From positions 5,320,087-5,384,086 of the forward strand of contig NZ_JAPDNR010000001.1 in assembly GCF_025989125.1 (NCBI RefSeq): a stretch of DNA of 64,000 nucleotides. Reading direction: 5' to 3'. The stretch is from Chitinophaga nivalis (GTDB lineage: Bacteria; Bacteroidota; Bacteroidia; Chitinophagales; Chitinophagaceae). The notes below the pieces were generated by a model, which had not been told where the DNA came from, searched no databases, and saw only the letters and a list, made by a program, of their open reading frames with translations. The translations under genes and the position numbers were made by a program. Below are positions 39,101 to 43,649 of the stretch, one piece after another (the stretch's first letter is position 1; every line of letters begins with the position of its first letter).

Positions 39101-40939
39101 ATAGGCAGCATATTCCGCATCCGTACTTCCTTTAAAATCCCGGCTTCTGGTAATCGCACACACCTTTTCTACACCCTTCATTAATGCCGTACGCTGGTGC
39201 ATGAATTCCAGCAATTCATCGCCCAGTCCCCTGCTTTGACAGGCAGGAAAAATATTGATGGATAATAACTGTACTATTTTTCCGGCGGGATCATGCAACG
39301 CACCCACCGTATCTACTGTAGTTGTATAAAGATCGGCTTCATCCTGTATGCGTTGTGAATAAATGACACCCAGCACCGCACCGTTTTCTTCCAATACCAA
39401 TTGTCCTTCCGGATATACTTCCAGCCTTCTCTTAATCTCCGATTCAGGCAAACAGATATCCGGTGGCCAGCAGGCATTTTCCAATTGCATTAATACCGGC
39501 AAGTCGCTATGCAGTGCATAACGCACCTGATAATCCCTTTGCTGATAATGCCCCAGGGTGACCTGTGTCACTGGTTGTTGCGGTGGGAATTTTTCAGCTG
39601 GCTTTATTAAAAACAAACCGGCATTGGCTGCATACATCATTAATGACGCAGCAGCTGCCGGCGATGTGGTATCAAAAACTGGAAGTAGCTCACTATTGTT
39701 TGTAGTAGCCTGTTCCAGTGATAAATATATTTCCTCCGGTGTCTGGCAATGGCGCTCCAACAATATTAAGCCATGTTTATTTTCCATGGCCGCCCATACT
39801 TTCAACTGCTGCCGGATCTCATCTGCTGATGATATCCCGGGTGTAAATACATCGCAGCTTTCCGGCTGCCATTCATTATGCGGTAGCAGTGATTGTTCCG
39901 CTGCACAGGTAAAAACGGGATGATGGATCGGATGATACGGAAACAGCTGTACATACAATACTTCGCTGGTATCGATATCATTCGCCGCCAAATAGGCCGC
40001 TACTTTATCAGGATCATTCCGTTCGCCCTGCACCAGTAAATGAGGTACTTCCTCCAGGTTACTTCTGGCGGCACTGATATTGATAACGTCGGGCTCCACT
40101 CCGATCATTATTAATGGATCCATTTCCGGTTGTCCCGTTTTTTCTCCTACCGCTATGATTGCTTCATGAAGTCGTTTTAAAAAGCTACCATCACCGCAGC
40201 CGATCTCTGCTATATAACGTGGTCGCCTATCCTGTGATGACTGTGCAAACAGCTTACTGATGCAGGTCACCGCAGTCTCCTGGTATTGTTCACTGCGAAA
40301 GTCAGCCATATTGGTTAATCTGGCAGCGGCTATTATCGGCGCAACAGCTGTCGCCTGTTCAATAAAAGCCTTACCTGTATCCGTGAGCAGACAGGTATCC
40401 TTTTCTTTGGTAATCCATTTTCGCAACAGCAAAAACGACGTTAGTTCCTTTTGTATATTCCTATGAAATATCCTGCCATCAAATATCTTATCCATATCCC
40501 GCAGGTGCAGTCCCAGATGCAGGATAACCGGCATTAAGAGCAACCCATCCAGCATGGTCCGCAAGGAATGATCCTTCATGAACCAATGCGCTTGCGCTGC
40601 CTTTAGCATTTCCAGAAAAGTTGTCGCCTTGTCATCGGCTGCCTGTAAGCTGATGGTATCTTCTCTGATAAGCGATATAATGGCAGCAGGAATCTGTTGT
40701 CCACTTACACTTTCTTTCAGGTGATACTTTCCGTTATTTTCTTTTCTCAGCCACCCTTCCGATTGCAGCATATGGATAACGGCATGCAGCTGTGAGGCGT
40801 TATAACCCGCCTGTTTTCTCCACTCATCAAACAACAATCCTTCATTTATCAACAGGTCCCAAATACCTGCAGCTCTCATTGAAAGGAGTATCGGCACTAC
40901 TATGTACCCTTTGCTCCATGCATTTAATAACTTTACCAA
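22298..40939 (-). CDS. trans-AT polyketide synthase, first subunit with MT-GNAT loading module (6213 aa)
   Basis: First protein of the assembly line. N-terminus: methyltransferase-like region (about 1-465, SAM motif EIGCGDGSF near 247), GNAT-like domain (about 470-660) and ACP (GLDSGDL, Ser about 719). Extension modules: KS1 (about 800-1230, Cys 968 in DTACASS) with three tandem ACPs (Ser about 1508, 1626, 1742); KS2 (Cys 1996)-DH-KR-ACP (Ser about 3164); KS3 (Cys 3429)-ACP-ACP (about 3971, 4086); KS4 (Cys 4339, DTACSGS)-DH-KR-ACP (about 5508); KS5 (Cys 5766, DTMCSSS) and then only the first strand of a DH (HPLLH) before the stop. No AT domain is present anywhere, so malonyl units must come from a trans-acting AT not seen here. 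The start is a TTG with an in-frame TAA three codons upstream; the next ATG is at codon 21, but the residues before it look like genuine N-terminal helix sequence. It is divergent from the BaeB-like hydrolase gene. Confidence 0.95.
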   Translation of the reverse strand: MVKLLNAWSKGYIVVPILLSMRAAGIWDLLINEGLLFDEWRKQAGYNASQLHAVIHMLQSEGWLRKENNGKYHLKESVSGQQIPAAIISLIREDTISLQAADDKATTFLEMLKAAQAHWFMKDHSLRTMLDGLLLMPVILHLGLHLRDMDKIFDGRIFHRNIQKELTSFLLLRKWITKEKDTCLLTDTGKAFIEQATAVAPIIAAARLTNMADFRSEQYQETAVTCISKLFAQSSQDRRPRYIAEIGCGDGSFLKRLHEAIIAVGEKTGQPEMDPLIMIGVEPDVINISAARSNLEEVPHLLVQGERNDPDKVAAYLAANDIDTSEVLYVQLFPYHPIHHPVFTCAAEQSLLPHNEWQPESCDVFTPGISSADEIRQQLKVWAAMENKHGLILLERHCQTPEEIYLSLEQATTNNSELLPVFDTTSPAAAASLMMYAANAGLFLIKPAEKFPPQQPVTQVTLGHYQQRDYQVRYALHSDLPVLMQLENACWPPDICLPESEIKRRLEVYPEGQLVLEENGAVLGVIYSQRIQDEADLYTTTVDTVGALHDPAGKIVQLLSINIFPACQSRGLGDELLEFMHQRTALMKGVEKVCAITRSRDFKGSTDAEYAAYIRQVDEYGFYVDPIVRFHQVHGAALKQVVTGYRAGDKENLTNGILVTYDVLNRVPFSGTGPHLEAEITQRVSRQEVLDSISNYVAGMLTAASVEEDQPLMEMGLDSGDLMGLTLFLKNAYRLDVPTSFFFEYNTIHAVVNKLTADMDVMTEVPSHPVLRETDIPIQPISTAIPAPETMQQHLPDSGTTNDIAIIGMAFRVPGAHTKAALWDMLITGRSAITATPDDRWQWPQWVDLDGDHKGINQGGYLTDIDKFDAAFFRISAREAALMDPQQRLLLELTWELLEEAGYKPATQKGTKTGVYIGASGSDYDLLLNEKQGRELLTGTGTSLAILANRLSYFYDFEGPSLLIDTACASSLVAIDEAVSAIRAGKCTQAVVGGIHLMCHPSRSLSYYQSNMLSKDGRCKTFDESANGYVRAEGAVVLLLKPLSQAIADKDHVHGVIKGTAVNHGGQSGGLTVPNPEKQSKLLEDAYSRAGVDVRTVSYIEAHGTGTSLGDPIEIAGLITAFKHLQAATAASATQAITGNSEPWCGLGSVKSNMGHLEAAAGMAGILKVLLAMAHQQLPPTIHFHTLNPKIDLDGSPFYIQAAVKPWEPFFADVPLRAGVSSFGIGGANAHIVLEAFEQPAPVIHNTAVDNTPHIFVLSAKNKERLKHYAESIIDHIHKTPGITISGLCYTLQTVREEMEERLAFVCTDLQVLKDKLTDYITERPAADRYTGNIKTDKVLAAEPAAVNKWWEKRDLEKIAQYWCYGLAVDWQLFYTTDKPQKISLPGYPFARKRYWFDTILPQAATPVNNQPLPVVLDLPEIRPAIRADEKVALSDLSTVNLSARPGSREKYTGAEITTTGANQQQPLTEKSTGQQVLPQLQQLLKQILYLDREVVEEDVFQELGLDSILGVELIKQVNELFGLKIAAVKLYDYPTVKRMAGYIHEQLQAAVPVQDKKVQLPGVGYTVVPERTSEHKVVLEKQPYANESVGSKTILQELKVLLKNTLYLDDDMNEASTFQELGLDSILGVELIKNINEQFRLTLSATKLYDHPTLHALAAYIITQQSGAPVQEMAASSRSVSAAPLTVGTEPVVVRHTPVNQGGKELEEKVATQLKILLKHTLYLEEEMNETQTFQELGLDSILGVELIKNINEYFGLQLAATKLYHYPGLKELTAYIVTQLPVAAVPVVPVSPLPEVQPAAPAPMQRKQEVPAAVDNNITGHTEKIAIVGMSGRYPQAADLRAYWDNIAAGRDCVTTIEKDRWDVDAYYKAGGEKTGDVYSRWLGALEDIDKFDPLFFNISPSEAELMDPQHRILLEECWKSLEDAGYRRSQLDGIKCGTYVGIMSNEYAARIRQPGLQPNQAQSLTGNAHSIFAARIAYVLNLKGPAIAIDTACSSSLVAIHLACQALLQKETDLALAGGVSLYLDVEAYQQMCAAGMLSKEGKCKTFDNSADGFVPGEGAGVVVLKRLSDAVRDGDDIKGVILGTGINQDGKTNGITAPSISAQADLLKDIYTKYAIHPETISYVEAHGTGTKLGDPVEVEALTSAFNAFTKQRGYCGIGSVKSNLGHTSAAAGVAGLEKILLQFKHKKLAPSIHYREENEHLQLSASPFYVVTSLQDWEPAPHTRRRAALSSFGFSGTNAHLVVEEYTAAPATRATGLPVLMVLSARNTDRLKAQAQALKDFLLAENNVLLEDIAYTLQVGREAMEERLAFPATDIATVISRLADYLSGKENDLFIGNTRKDTPGILLTGEAGRAYITSAVQHHELPSLAQLWIKGVDIYWEVLYETTRPRKISLPTYAFARERYWIPAMPASAVVPVLTGDQLHPLLHRNNSTLKGQTFTSIYTGKEWFLADYKIGGEKVLPGAAQLELARAAGVYAAEAPVTRLTDITWLAPLRVNDVPTTVHIDLFTSEDAIAFEIYTLAGSTVQVYSQGQLHTTPLPVPVVQSPDAIRQRLPHVKEGAACYDQFKTAGLNYGTAFRGITKIYHSETEALSQITVAPAAGYGLIPGVLDSALQICMGWGTEKDVATLSLPYSMGEVMIYHDLPAVVWCYVRQQGEATPTYDIDLLGEEGVVLVRIKELILLPATDMTREETPVAASLYTYNWEESLPAIPAPEPTAVRHHIVLAGGAAGLADALQAALDVPVTALPTQDATEYFIQVLEIAQAKLKEKTDTHILIVCSNADYAEESFVSGLLQTAALERPGISGKVIGVDQLSLHHLTSLTAVLEAELYTTDTQVRYVAGKRMIKQQQAIPDLTSTPDGVAVKAGGVYLITGGAGGLGKVFATHLSRTAGTKLILTGRSELTATQAAFVATLPEAVYHRCDVSNKAAVAALITLIKTRYHRLDGIIHSAGVLRDSLIINKQAAGIKAVLAAKIQGTKNLDECTKEEPLDFMIFFSSVAGVLGNVGQADYAAANAFQDSYAFYRNEKRAKNERQGKTLSINWPLWQEGGMQIDTVNEQYLEKQWGLQSLPTTAGLQAFDALLGGVSGQATVMYGKVQPAASVQVTPAAARQQEVLPVAVEAGLSEKVTHKILEVAAALLKLQPHAIAVNNKLGSYGFDSISFTRYANELNNYYDLNLVPTVFYNHPTIADLTAFLINDHRDQVVNRHAVTSSQQVAPIAVADRKQRRVERIATRLLRSPQKLQVPDHTAQAAAPIAIVGISGRFPGAENLEAFWENIKTNKDLIVEVPADRWDWREYDGDPQKDKSKTRAKWGGFIKDADKFDPLFFNISPKEAALMDPQQRITLEAVYHALEDAGINAEELSGSDTGVFIGTYFNDYAAIIRQQKAGHEAQTATGLSHAILANRISYLFNLHGPSEPVDTACSSSLVAIHKGVAHIRQGACNIVIAGGVSLDLIPDTLLPLSQAGMLSETGRCMTFDQKANGYVRGEGVGIVILKSLQQAELDGDHIYGVILGTAENHGGRANTLTSPNPQAQKELLLKAYRSAQVHPESVSYIETHGTGTAIGDPIETEGLKLAFQALYEEHNIVSATAHCGIGSVKANIGHLEAAAGIAGVIKMLYALKYQTLPGNPHLEQPNTYLKLEGSPFYLQKDTQEWQTVNGQPRITGISSFGFGGANAHLIIKEYLPKPVPVYTSTVPAIVVLSAKNTDRLRVQVEQLKGYLDTHPDAHLYDVAYTLQTGREPMEERVAFLAADKTALHEQLHHYLSGKKQDYFTGNVRTDQSDFLLQSGAGKAYIKHALENKEPASLAQLWVKGVSMDWQLLYEGNKPQKISLPGYPFERKRYWVENKASHITSSFVKEEVTVSVTAVAQAVPVKTVAVENSRPVAEKISLSNAWDATALVKPALENDPVRLMNTPVEVPVNSPADIKTTAKEVGATLTDILRNTLYLEGDIDATKSFQELGLDSILGVEFIKSINEQFRIGMGVTRLYDYPNLDTLTNYIITQLPTGPAPVVAPLIVSEQPVVAPVVVSAEIIKPRQIPNKKELEAAVLAQLKKILSDTLYLENEIDESRPLQELGLDSILGVELIKHINEHFTLQLSVTKLYDYPLLRELAAYVTSVLPVSEEAAPLPVNTLLPPAAPAPVVALPEAAPVIANTGAGDIEKIAIIGMSGRYPKAANLQAYWDNIAAGMDCVTTIEKDRWDVAAYYTPGGEKTGDVYAKWLGALEDIDKFDPLFFNISPAEAELMDPQHRIFLEESWKSLEDAGYRRSQLDGINCGTYVGISSNEYAARMRQPGLQPNQAQSMTGNAHSIFAARIAYVLNLKGPAIAIDTACSGSLVAIHLACQALRHKETDMALAGGVSLYLDVECYQQMCAAGMLSKEGKCKTFDNSADGFVPGEGAGVVVLKRLSDAIRDGDDIKGVILGSGINQDGKTNGITAPSVSAQTKLLKDIYTQYHINPETISYVEAHGTGTKLGDPIEVEALTNAFGAFTSKKGYCGIGSVKSNLGHTSAAAGVAGLEKILLQFKHGKLAPGIHYRQENEHLQLAASPFYVVTALQHWETNVHPRRRAALSSFGFSGTNAHLVVEEYVSAGKTASAGLPVLIVLSARNTARLKAQVQALKDYLLTAQHITPEEVAYTLQTGREPMEERLAFQANDMATIINHLADYLAGKDSNVFIGHTRKDKPGNSLTEEVAEAALNTLLRNGELNTLAQLWVKGAEIPWEGLYAAGKPGKISLPTYPFARERYWIDAVPAGGVVTLHQLHPLLHANESDLTAQKYTSVFTGNETFLADHQVQSAKVFPGVAYLELAREGGTRSLHQKVTRLQDVTWPAALQLKDTATKVYTGFYVAGEDTRFRVYTGAGEQEQVHSEGRLSTTLLSAPVNQDLTAIRNRMTNEKDGVACYEIFTTLGLQYGPGFQGINKLYYNETAALSRITLPVAAGYQLSPGVLDSALQTIIGLQLHQGAAALSLPYSAGEVAIYQDLPATVWSYVRKRSDHPESVVTSYDIDILGDAGEVLVRITDFVTLPIGLQEKADSRMGLYTYSWEDALPVVLPKETTYSQHQILLAGGSAELAVQLQAALEVPVIALQAADAAAYFIEVWEKVKAILQTKSNTHLIVVGSHTGYVQYGCVAGLLQTATLEYPGISGKVISVDELSQDAITDLTTILAAELYTTDTQVRYEAGKRAVKRAKTASLTDDGAGIKAGGVYLITGGAGGVGKIFATHLSQTAGTKLILTGRSELTAANAAFVASLPDAIYHPCDVSNKAEVTALIAMIKTRYQQLDGIIHSAGVVRDSLIGNKQLDNIQAVLAAKIAGTYNLDECTKGENLDFLVFCSSVSAVIGNAGQADYAAGNAYQDHYAAYRQELQLKGERQGKTLSINWPLWEEGGMQVDPARITFMEKQWGLLPMPSADGMAAFTTLLRSGLSQGIVLYGQAHRLPELLQGVMDPVATVPVIAPMKATTQSGLKPAAIRFLQTVLSAELKIPADQLEPAVALEHYGIDSMLITRLTNRLDASFDRIPRTLFFEYQTLDALADYFVAAHPARLQALTGLDKVLPDVIPHQRQRFTTLPVRQAAPAVPLPEDIAIIGLSGRYPGAKNIAAFWEVLKAGQDCITEIPAERWPIAGFYDAEKRSAGKSYSKWGGFIADVDKFDPLFFNISPRDAELMDPQERLFLETVWETIEDAGYTRTGISDTASGKSALGDKVGVYVGVMYEEYQLLGTAEKRNGQPLIPGSSPGSIANRVSYCFNFHGPSMAVDTMCSSSLTAIHLACESIRNGHCEQAIAGGVNISIHPNKYLSLSQGRFVSASGRCESFGAGGEGYVPGEGVGAVLLKRLSEAIADGDQIYGVIKGTAINHGGKTNGYAVPNPKAQAAVIKAAMNRAGVQAADFSYIEAHGTGTSLGDPIEIAGLNQAFATTQQQYCSIGSVKSNIGHCESAAGISGLTKVLLQLKHQQLVPSLHAATLNPNIDFAGSPFKVQQQLEAWTTTDNKPRIAGISSFGAGGSNAHLIVAEYQPATTTTYTSSAPAIIVLSARDTDRLREQVTNLKDYLEQHPDSNLYEVAYMLQTGREPMEERLVILAQDKATVIAGLTDYQQGKTDRLLTANIKKVKLDFAPEGGAGQAYINHAMAHREYAALARLWVKGVNIGWHQLYDRQLPRKISLPTYPFARERYWIPEPEAPRSLNGNGKLHPLLHFQETHPLSPVTQA
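23883..24025 (-). repeat. Long near-identical repeat, copy 2 (module 5 KS)
   Basis: Partner of 19538-19680. It lies in the KS region encoding the stretch around YSKWGGFIADVDKFDPLFF. Recent duplication or gene conversion between modules is the simplest reading. Confidence 0.9.
24270..28440 (-). other. PKS module 4: KS-DH-KR-ACP
   Basis: KS4 Cys is at 27923-27925 in DTACSGS (Gly where the paralogues have Ser). The DH keeps the catalytic His (ADHQVQSAKVFPG) and DSALQ; the KR has GGAGGVGKI; the ACP has YGIDSML. A double bond is predicted. Confidence 0.87.
28560..31170 (-). other. PKS module 3: KS-ACP-ACP
   Basis: KS3 Cys is at 30653-30655; its sequence is unlike the other KSs (ETHGTGTAIG and an AENHGGRAN stretch). 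It is followed by two tandem ACPs with serines near 29028 and 28682 (GLDSILGVEFI and GLDSILGVELI). No reductive domain, so a beta-keto intermediate is expected. Confidence 0.85.
31330..35470 (-). other. PKS module 2: KS-DH(inactive?)-KR-ACP
   Basis: KS2 Cys is at 34952-34954. The DH has Tyr (codon 33566-33568) in place of the catalytic His of the HxxxGxxxxP motif; the second-motif Asp (DSALQ) is intact. The KR has GGAGGLGKV and FFSS, then GQADYAAAN. The ACP carries YGFDSIS. A retained beta-hydroxyl is predicted. Confidence 0.85.
35600..38540 (-). other. PKS module 1: KS-ACP-ACP-ACP
   Basis: KS1 active Cys codon is near 38037. No reductive domain follows, so a beta-keto group is expected. Three tandem ACPs have serines near 36415, 36062 and 35714, each in GLDSILGVELI. 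They resemble beta-branching ACPs but lack the Trp six residues after the serine. Confidence 0.85.
38580..40939 (-). other. Loading module: methyltransferase-GNAT-ACP
   Basis: Residues 1-787 of the first PKS protein. A winged-helix-like N-terminal part precedes a SAM-binding fold; a His cluster (PYHPIHHPV, about residues 335-342) could hold a metal, as in the iron-dependent MT of apratoxin AprA. The GNAT part carries the acceptor-binding region SRGLGDELL. In CurA, GNAT domains decarboxylate malonyl-CoA to load acetyl-ACP; in gephyronic acid GphF, an MT-GNAT pair makes a methyl-branched starter. By analogy the starter here is acetyl or a methylated derivative such as propionyl or isobutyryl. 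The ACP carries DSG instead of DSL or DSI. Confidence 0.75.
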
Positions 40940-41877
40940 GATGATTTATTTTACCATGGGTTAAAAAATCAGGCATAAGCTTCCTATTCCGCTTTTAAAA
41001 GCACAGCGTATCCGGATGCTGTATTTCAAAAGCAAACTGACCTGGAATTACATTAAAAAGGTAGTGGTATTAAGCAGCAAATACCCATCACACAGGCCTT
41101 TACCGGCATGAGTAGCACATACCTGTTTTTTTACAGGAAAAAAGCTACGCATACGCATGAATCATGACAGGCATTTTCATCCCCGATTCATCCGGCAATA
41201 AAGCGACATACATCATCCGCTTTCCCAGGCAACACATTCCCTGTTGCAGGCGCCTTTCAGGCAGCAGCAACACTATACAGGAAAGGGAAAGGGCATGAAT
41301 TCTTTACATTGTCCGCTCAATTTTCTCAACTAACAGTACTACAGCACAGGGGTTTCCGTCCGTTACTGAATGGACACAAAGTGATTACAATCTATATCAT
41401 TCGCGGCCGTAGGTGCAACAGAAAAGGCTAATGGTAAAATGAGTTGCAGATGACTCATAAGGATTTTAATTGTTAAAAAATAGGATGCAACTAAATTTCA
41501 AATCAGGTTTTTCACTTCTGTAATTCTACACAAAAAAAACCGAAGATTATTTTTTTAGATAAAATAAAAATAAGCATGTGCATCTTTCAAATCAAATGCA
41601 TAAATACTTCATTTAAATTAACAGGGCTGATATTAACTGACATCAATACACTTATAACTGCTGCGCTATCAAGGCAGCAAACATAGCAGGAATCGGGTTT
41701 CACAAATATTTTTAAAATATTACGGGTTAATGATTAATTCGATTGCAAATTATAATTCATAACTGTAGTATTTTCACAGTAACGAAAAAATAATTTTTAA
41801 ATATACTTTCGTGGAAAGTTCGTTAGTTGTTTTCTACTACCTTCACATGCAAATAATCACCCCAAAAGATACCGCTA
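40940..41877. other. Divergent intergenic region, no gene seen
   Basis: 938 bp between the first PKS gene (minus) and the hydrolase gene (plus). It is AT-rich towards the hydrolase and has no convincing open frame. It must hold the promoters for both directions. The closest match to a Bacteroidota -7 box (TAnnTTTG) towards the hydrolase is TACTTTCG at 41804-41811, which is imperfect and lacks a clear TTTG partner, so no promoter is called. Confidence 0.6.
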
Positions 41878-42603
41878 ATGACTGTTAAAACATTTCATAC
41901 CTCCAGGTTCTTTATTAAAAACCAATGTTACCTGATCCATGAAAACAATACAGGCATACTGATTGACCCCGCATGGAATTACAAACTGATCAATCGATAC
42001 CTGCAGGACAACCAAATTACATTGGCAGGCATCCTGCTCACTCACTCCCACATAGACCACAGTCATCTTGCAGAAAAATTTGCCAGACAATATCGGGTAC
42101 CTGTATTCCTATCAGGAATAGAAACAGATCATTTTCAATTTGACTGCATCAACCTGCAAAGGGTTTTACACATGCAGGAAATATCACTCGCTGGCTTCAA
42201 CATTACGCCAATACTCACGCCGGGCCATACACCTGGCAGTGTTTGCTACTTAATAGACCAGCACCTTTTTTCTGGTGACAGCATCTTCATAGAAGGTGTA
42301 GGCATATGTGCGGGCAAAGATATCTACAAACTATACAACACCATACAATTCATGAAACAATACCTGCATAAGGATACATTGTTCTGGCCGGGGCATTCTT
42401 TTACAGAGCAGCCAGGAAAAGACATGGACTTTCTGCTGCGCCATAACATCTACTTTCAGCTGAAGAGCAAAGAACATTTCCTCAACTTCAGAATGAAGAC
42501 GAACGGAAGCCCGTTGAAGATATGGTGGTATGATATTACCTATGGTATTATTACTTTCCTTACCACCGGAAAATTTCCTCACGCCGGTTTATTCAAAAGT
42601 TAA
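41878..42603 (+). CDS. metallo-beta-lactamase-fold hydrolase, BaeB/PksB-like
   Basis: 241 residues. The zinc-binding motif HSHIDH is at residues 56-61; further ligands are His117 (PGHTPG), Asp134 (SGDSIF) and His173 (WPGHS). This is the glyoxalase-II-like branch of the metallo-beta-lactamase fold. No signal peptide, so cytoplasmic. Related zinc hydrolases (BaeB in the bacillaene cluster, PksB in Bacillus subtilis) are frequent companions of trans-AT PKSs and are thought to hydrolyse thioesters, possibly clearing stalled or wrongly loaded acyl groups. The gene diverges from the PKS operon, which supports a role with it. The C-terminal stretch with GSPLKIWWYDITYG fits this subgroup as I recall it. 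ATG start; a hairpin with T-run follows the stop. Fold secure, the specific assignment fairly likely. Confidence 0.82.
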   Translation: MTVKTFHTSRFFIKNQCYLIHENNTGILIDPAWNYKLINRYLQDNQITLAGILLTHSHIDHSHLAEKFARQYRVPVFLSGIETDHFQFDCINLQRVLHMQEISLAGFNITPILTPGHTPGSVCYLIDQHLFSGDSIFIEGVGICAGKDIYKLYNTIQFMKQYLHKDTLFWPGHSFTEQPGKDMDFLLRHNIYFQLKSKEHFLNFRMKTNGSPLKIWWYDITYGIITFLTTGKFPHAGLFKS

Positions 42604-42667
42604 CTGCTTTTCCATCACACTATCCAGTGTATATACCTCCTCCATAACTATTTAAACAACATAATAG

Positions 42668-42710
42668 CAGCGGATATCTCTTCAATAAATGAGTACCCGC
42701 TGTCTTTTTT
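42668..42710 (+). terminator. Probable intrinsic terminator of the hydrolase gene
   Basis: Hairpin with outer stem CAGCGG/CCGCTG (42668-42673 and 42697-42702), a weaker inner stem CTC/GAG, then a run of six T at 42705-42710. It lies 65 nt after the hydrolase stop. Confidence 0.6.
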
Positions 42711-42749
42711 AACCAATATCAATCATTCAAAAATAATTACTCTCCTAAA

Positions 42750-43103
42750 TCACCGGACGTCCAGGATGTCATCCACATGCACTGTTTTACTATTCCAGTT
42801 CAGCTCCCTGAACAGCACATATCCCGTGAGCCGGTTGTGGGTGGCGTCTACCACCGAAGTAGTGAGCTGACTTGTCAGATAAGGGCATTCATACATCAGC
42901 AGATCAGGTTTTCGGGTATATACATTTACCCCAAGAATAGTTGCCTTGTCTGCTGCAAGTCGTACTATAATCATGTAATTTTCTTTTTCAAATGTCAGGG
43001 TATAAACAGTGAACGCAGGTGCAACCGGTGGAATACCCGCCCTGGTCAACGGAATCTGCGCTACTGTTACAAAGAACAGCAACAGGAAGAGAATTTTTTT
43101 CAT
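42750..43103 (-). CDS. small secreted protein of unknown function
   Basis: 117 residues. The N-terminus (MKKILFLLLFFVTVAQ, then PLTRA before GIPP) is a typical signal peptide with probable cleavage after about residue 22; no lipobox cysteine. The mature part of about 95 residues is mixed polar and hydrophobic, with no motif I recognise. It has a single cysteine (in YECPYL). ATG start. It faces the hydrolase gene tail to tail and lies 285 nt downstream of another small minus-strand gene, which appears to have its own terminator between them. No link to polyketide biosynthesis can be read from the sequence. It is probably a real gene, because of the good signal peptide and a frame not shadowing another gene. 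Confidence 0.65.
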   Translation of the reverse strand: MKKILFLLLFFVTVAQIPLTRAGIPPVAPAFTVYTLTFEKENYMIIVRLAADKATILGVNVYTRKPDLLMYECPYLTSQLTTSVVDATHNRLTGYVLFRELNWNSKTVHVDDILDVR

Positions 43104-43270
43104 AACGTATTTCTTTATTTAAAAGTAATTTTCTTCACTGCGGATATATAGGGAGATGATAGCCATTACTCCCGTTAACAAACACGATAATTATATACGC
43201 GTTATCGTCCGCATATATGTTATTCCCCACTATCCAATCAGGATATTGGGTCATTATTTATTCCGGCATT

Positions 43271-43318
43271 AAATAAAAACGGCGTATATACATCAGCCAA
43301 TGCCTGGATATATACGCC
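43271..43318 (-). terminator. Probable intrinsic terminator of the GG-leader peptide gene
   Basis: Perfect 10-bp inverted repeat, GGCGTATATA (43281-43290) and TATATACGCC (43309-43318), with an 18-nt loop. On the minus strand it is followed by GTTTTTATTT (43280-43271). It lies about 70 nt past the stop of the small gene at 43389. Confidence 0.6.
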
Positions 43319-43388
43319 CTGTTGCGGCTGGTCAGTCTCCTCTCCTGCCTGCGACAAACAATCTGCTAAAAATAATTACCTCGAAAGA

Positions 43389-43649
43389 TCACTGCCCTAA
43401 TTTTATATCAATACTTTGTTCCAGGCTGCCATCAGGTTCATGAATATAACTGATCGCAACATGGCCAAAATTATGTAAATCCCCATAAAAATCCCGATTA
43501 ACGCTAAGGGCATTTGATGTTATGATATTGCCCAGTATATTATTTCCCGGATCCTCGTGTAAGGTAACACCGATAGAGATTCCTCCCTTTATGCCATACA
43601 TTTCTTCGTGGGAAAGCCGGATCATTATTCCTGCAGACTTCTTTTCCAT
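43389..43649 (-). CDS. small peptide with double-glycine leader, possible secreted or RiPP-type precursor
   Basis: 86 residues. The N-terminal part reads RLSHEEMYGIKGG (residues 11-23), matching the LSxEEMxxIxGG pattern of double-glycine leaders found in bacteriocin precursors and in Bacteroidota natural-product precursors. Cleavage after Gly23 would release a 63-residue product beginning ISIGVTLHEDPG, with no cysteine and several His, Asn and Asp residues. No modifying enzyme and no peptidase-containing C39 exporter is nearby, so it may be an unmodified secreted peptide or an orphan. ATG start, own terminator, transcribed apart from the PKS. Alternative: a small cytoplasmic protein where GG is coincidental. 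The leader match is visible; function is unknown. Confidence 0.6.
   Translation of the reverse strand: MEKKSAGIMIRLSHEEMYGIKGGISIGVTLHEDPGNNILGNIITSNALSVNRDFYGDLHNFGHVAISYIHEPDGSLEQSIDIKLGQ

Noticed and set aside
2343..39923. Many plus-strand open frames of 60-200 codons across the PKS region
   Set aside because: They lie opposite the giant minus-strand genes, have odd composition (Cys, Arg, His rich) and match no family. They are shadows of the coding strand.
40260..40466. Plus-strand small frames near the PKS start as possible regulators
   Set aside because: They overlap the N-terminal MT domain codons on the opposite strand and show no DNA-binding motif.
5380..40939. Non-elongating KS (KS0) domains
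   Set aside because: Every KS checked keeps the active Cys and both catalytic His (HGTGT and the GH of SNxGH), so no KS is called non-elongating.
41804..41811. Bacteroidota-type promoter box TACTTTCG before the hydrolase gene
   Set aside because: One mismatch to TAnnTTTG and no TTTG at the expected distance upstream; too weak to call.
42777..43151. 124-codon plus-strand frame opposite the small secreted protein
   Set aside because: The minus-strand frame has a clean signal peptide; the plus-strand one has no recognisable features.
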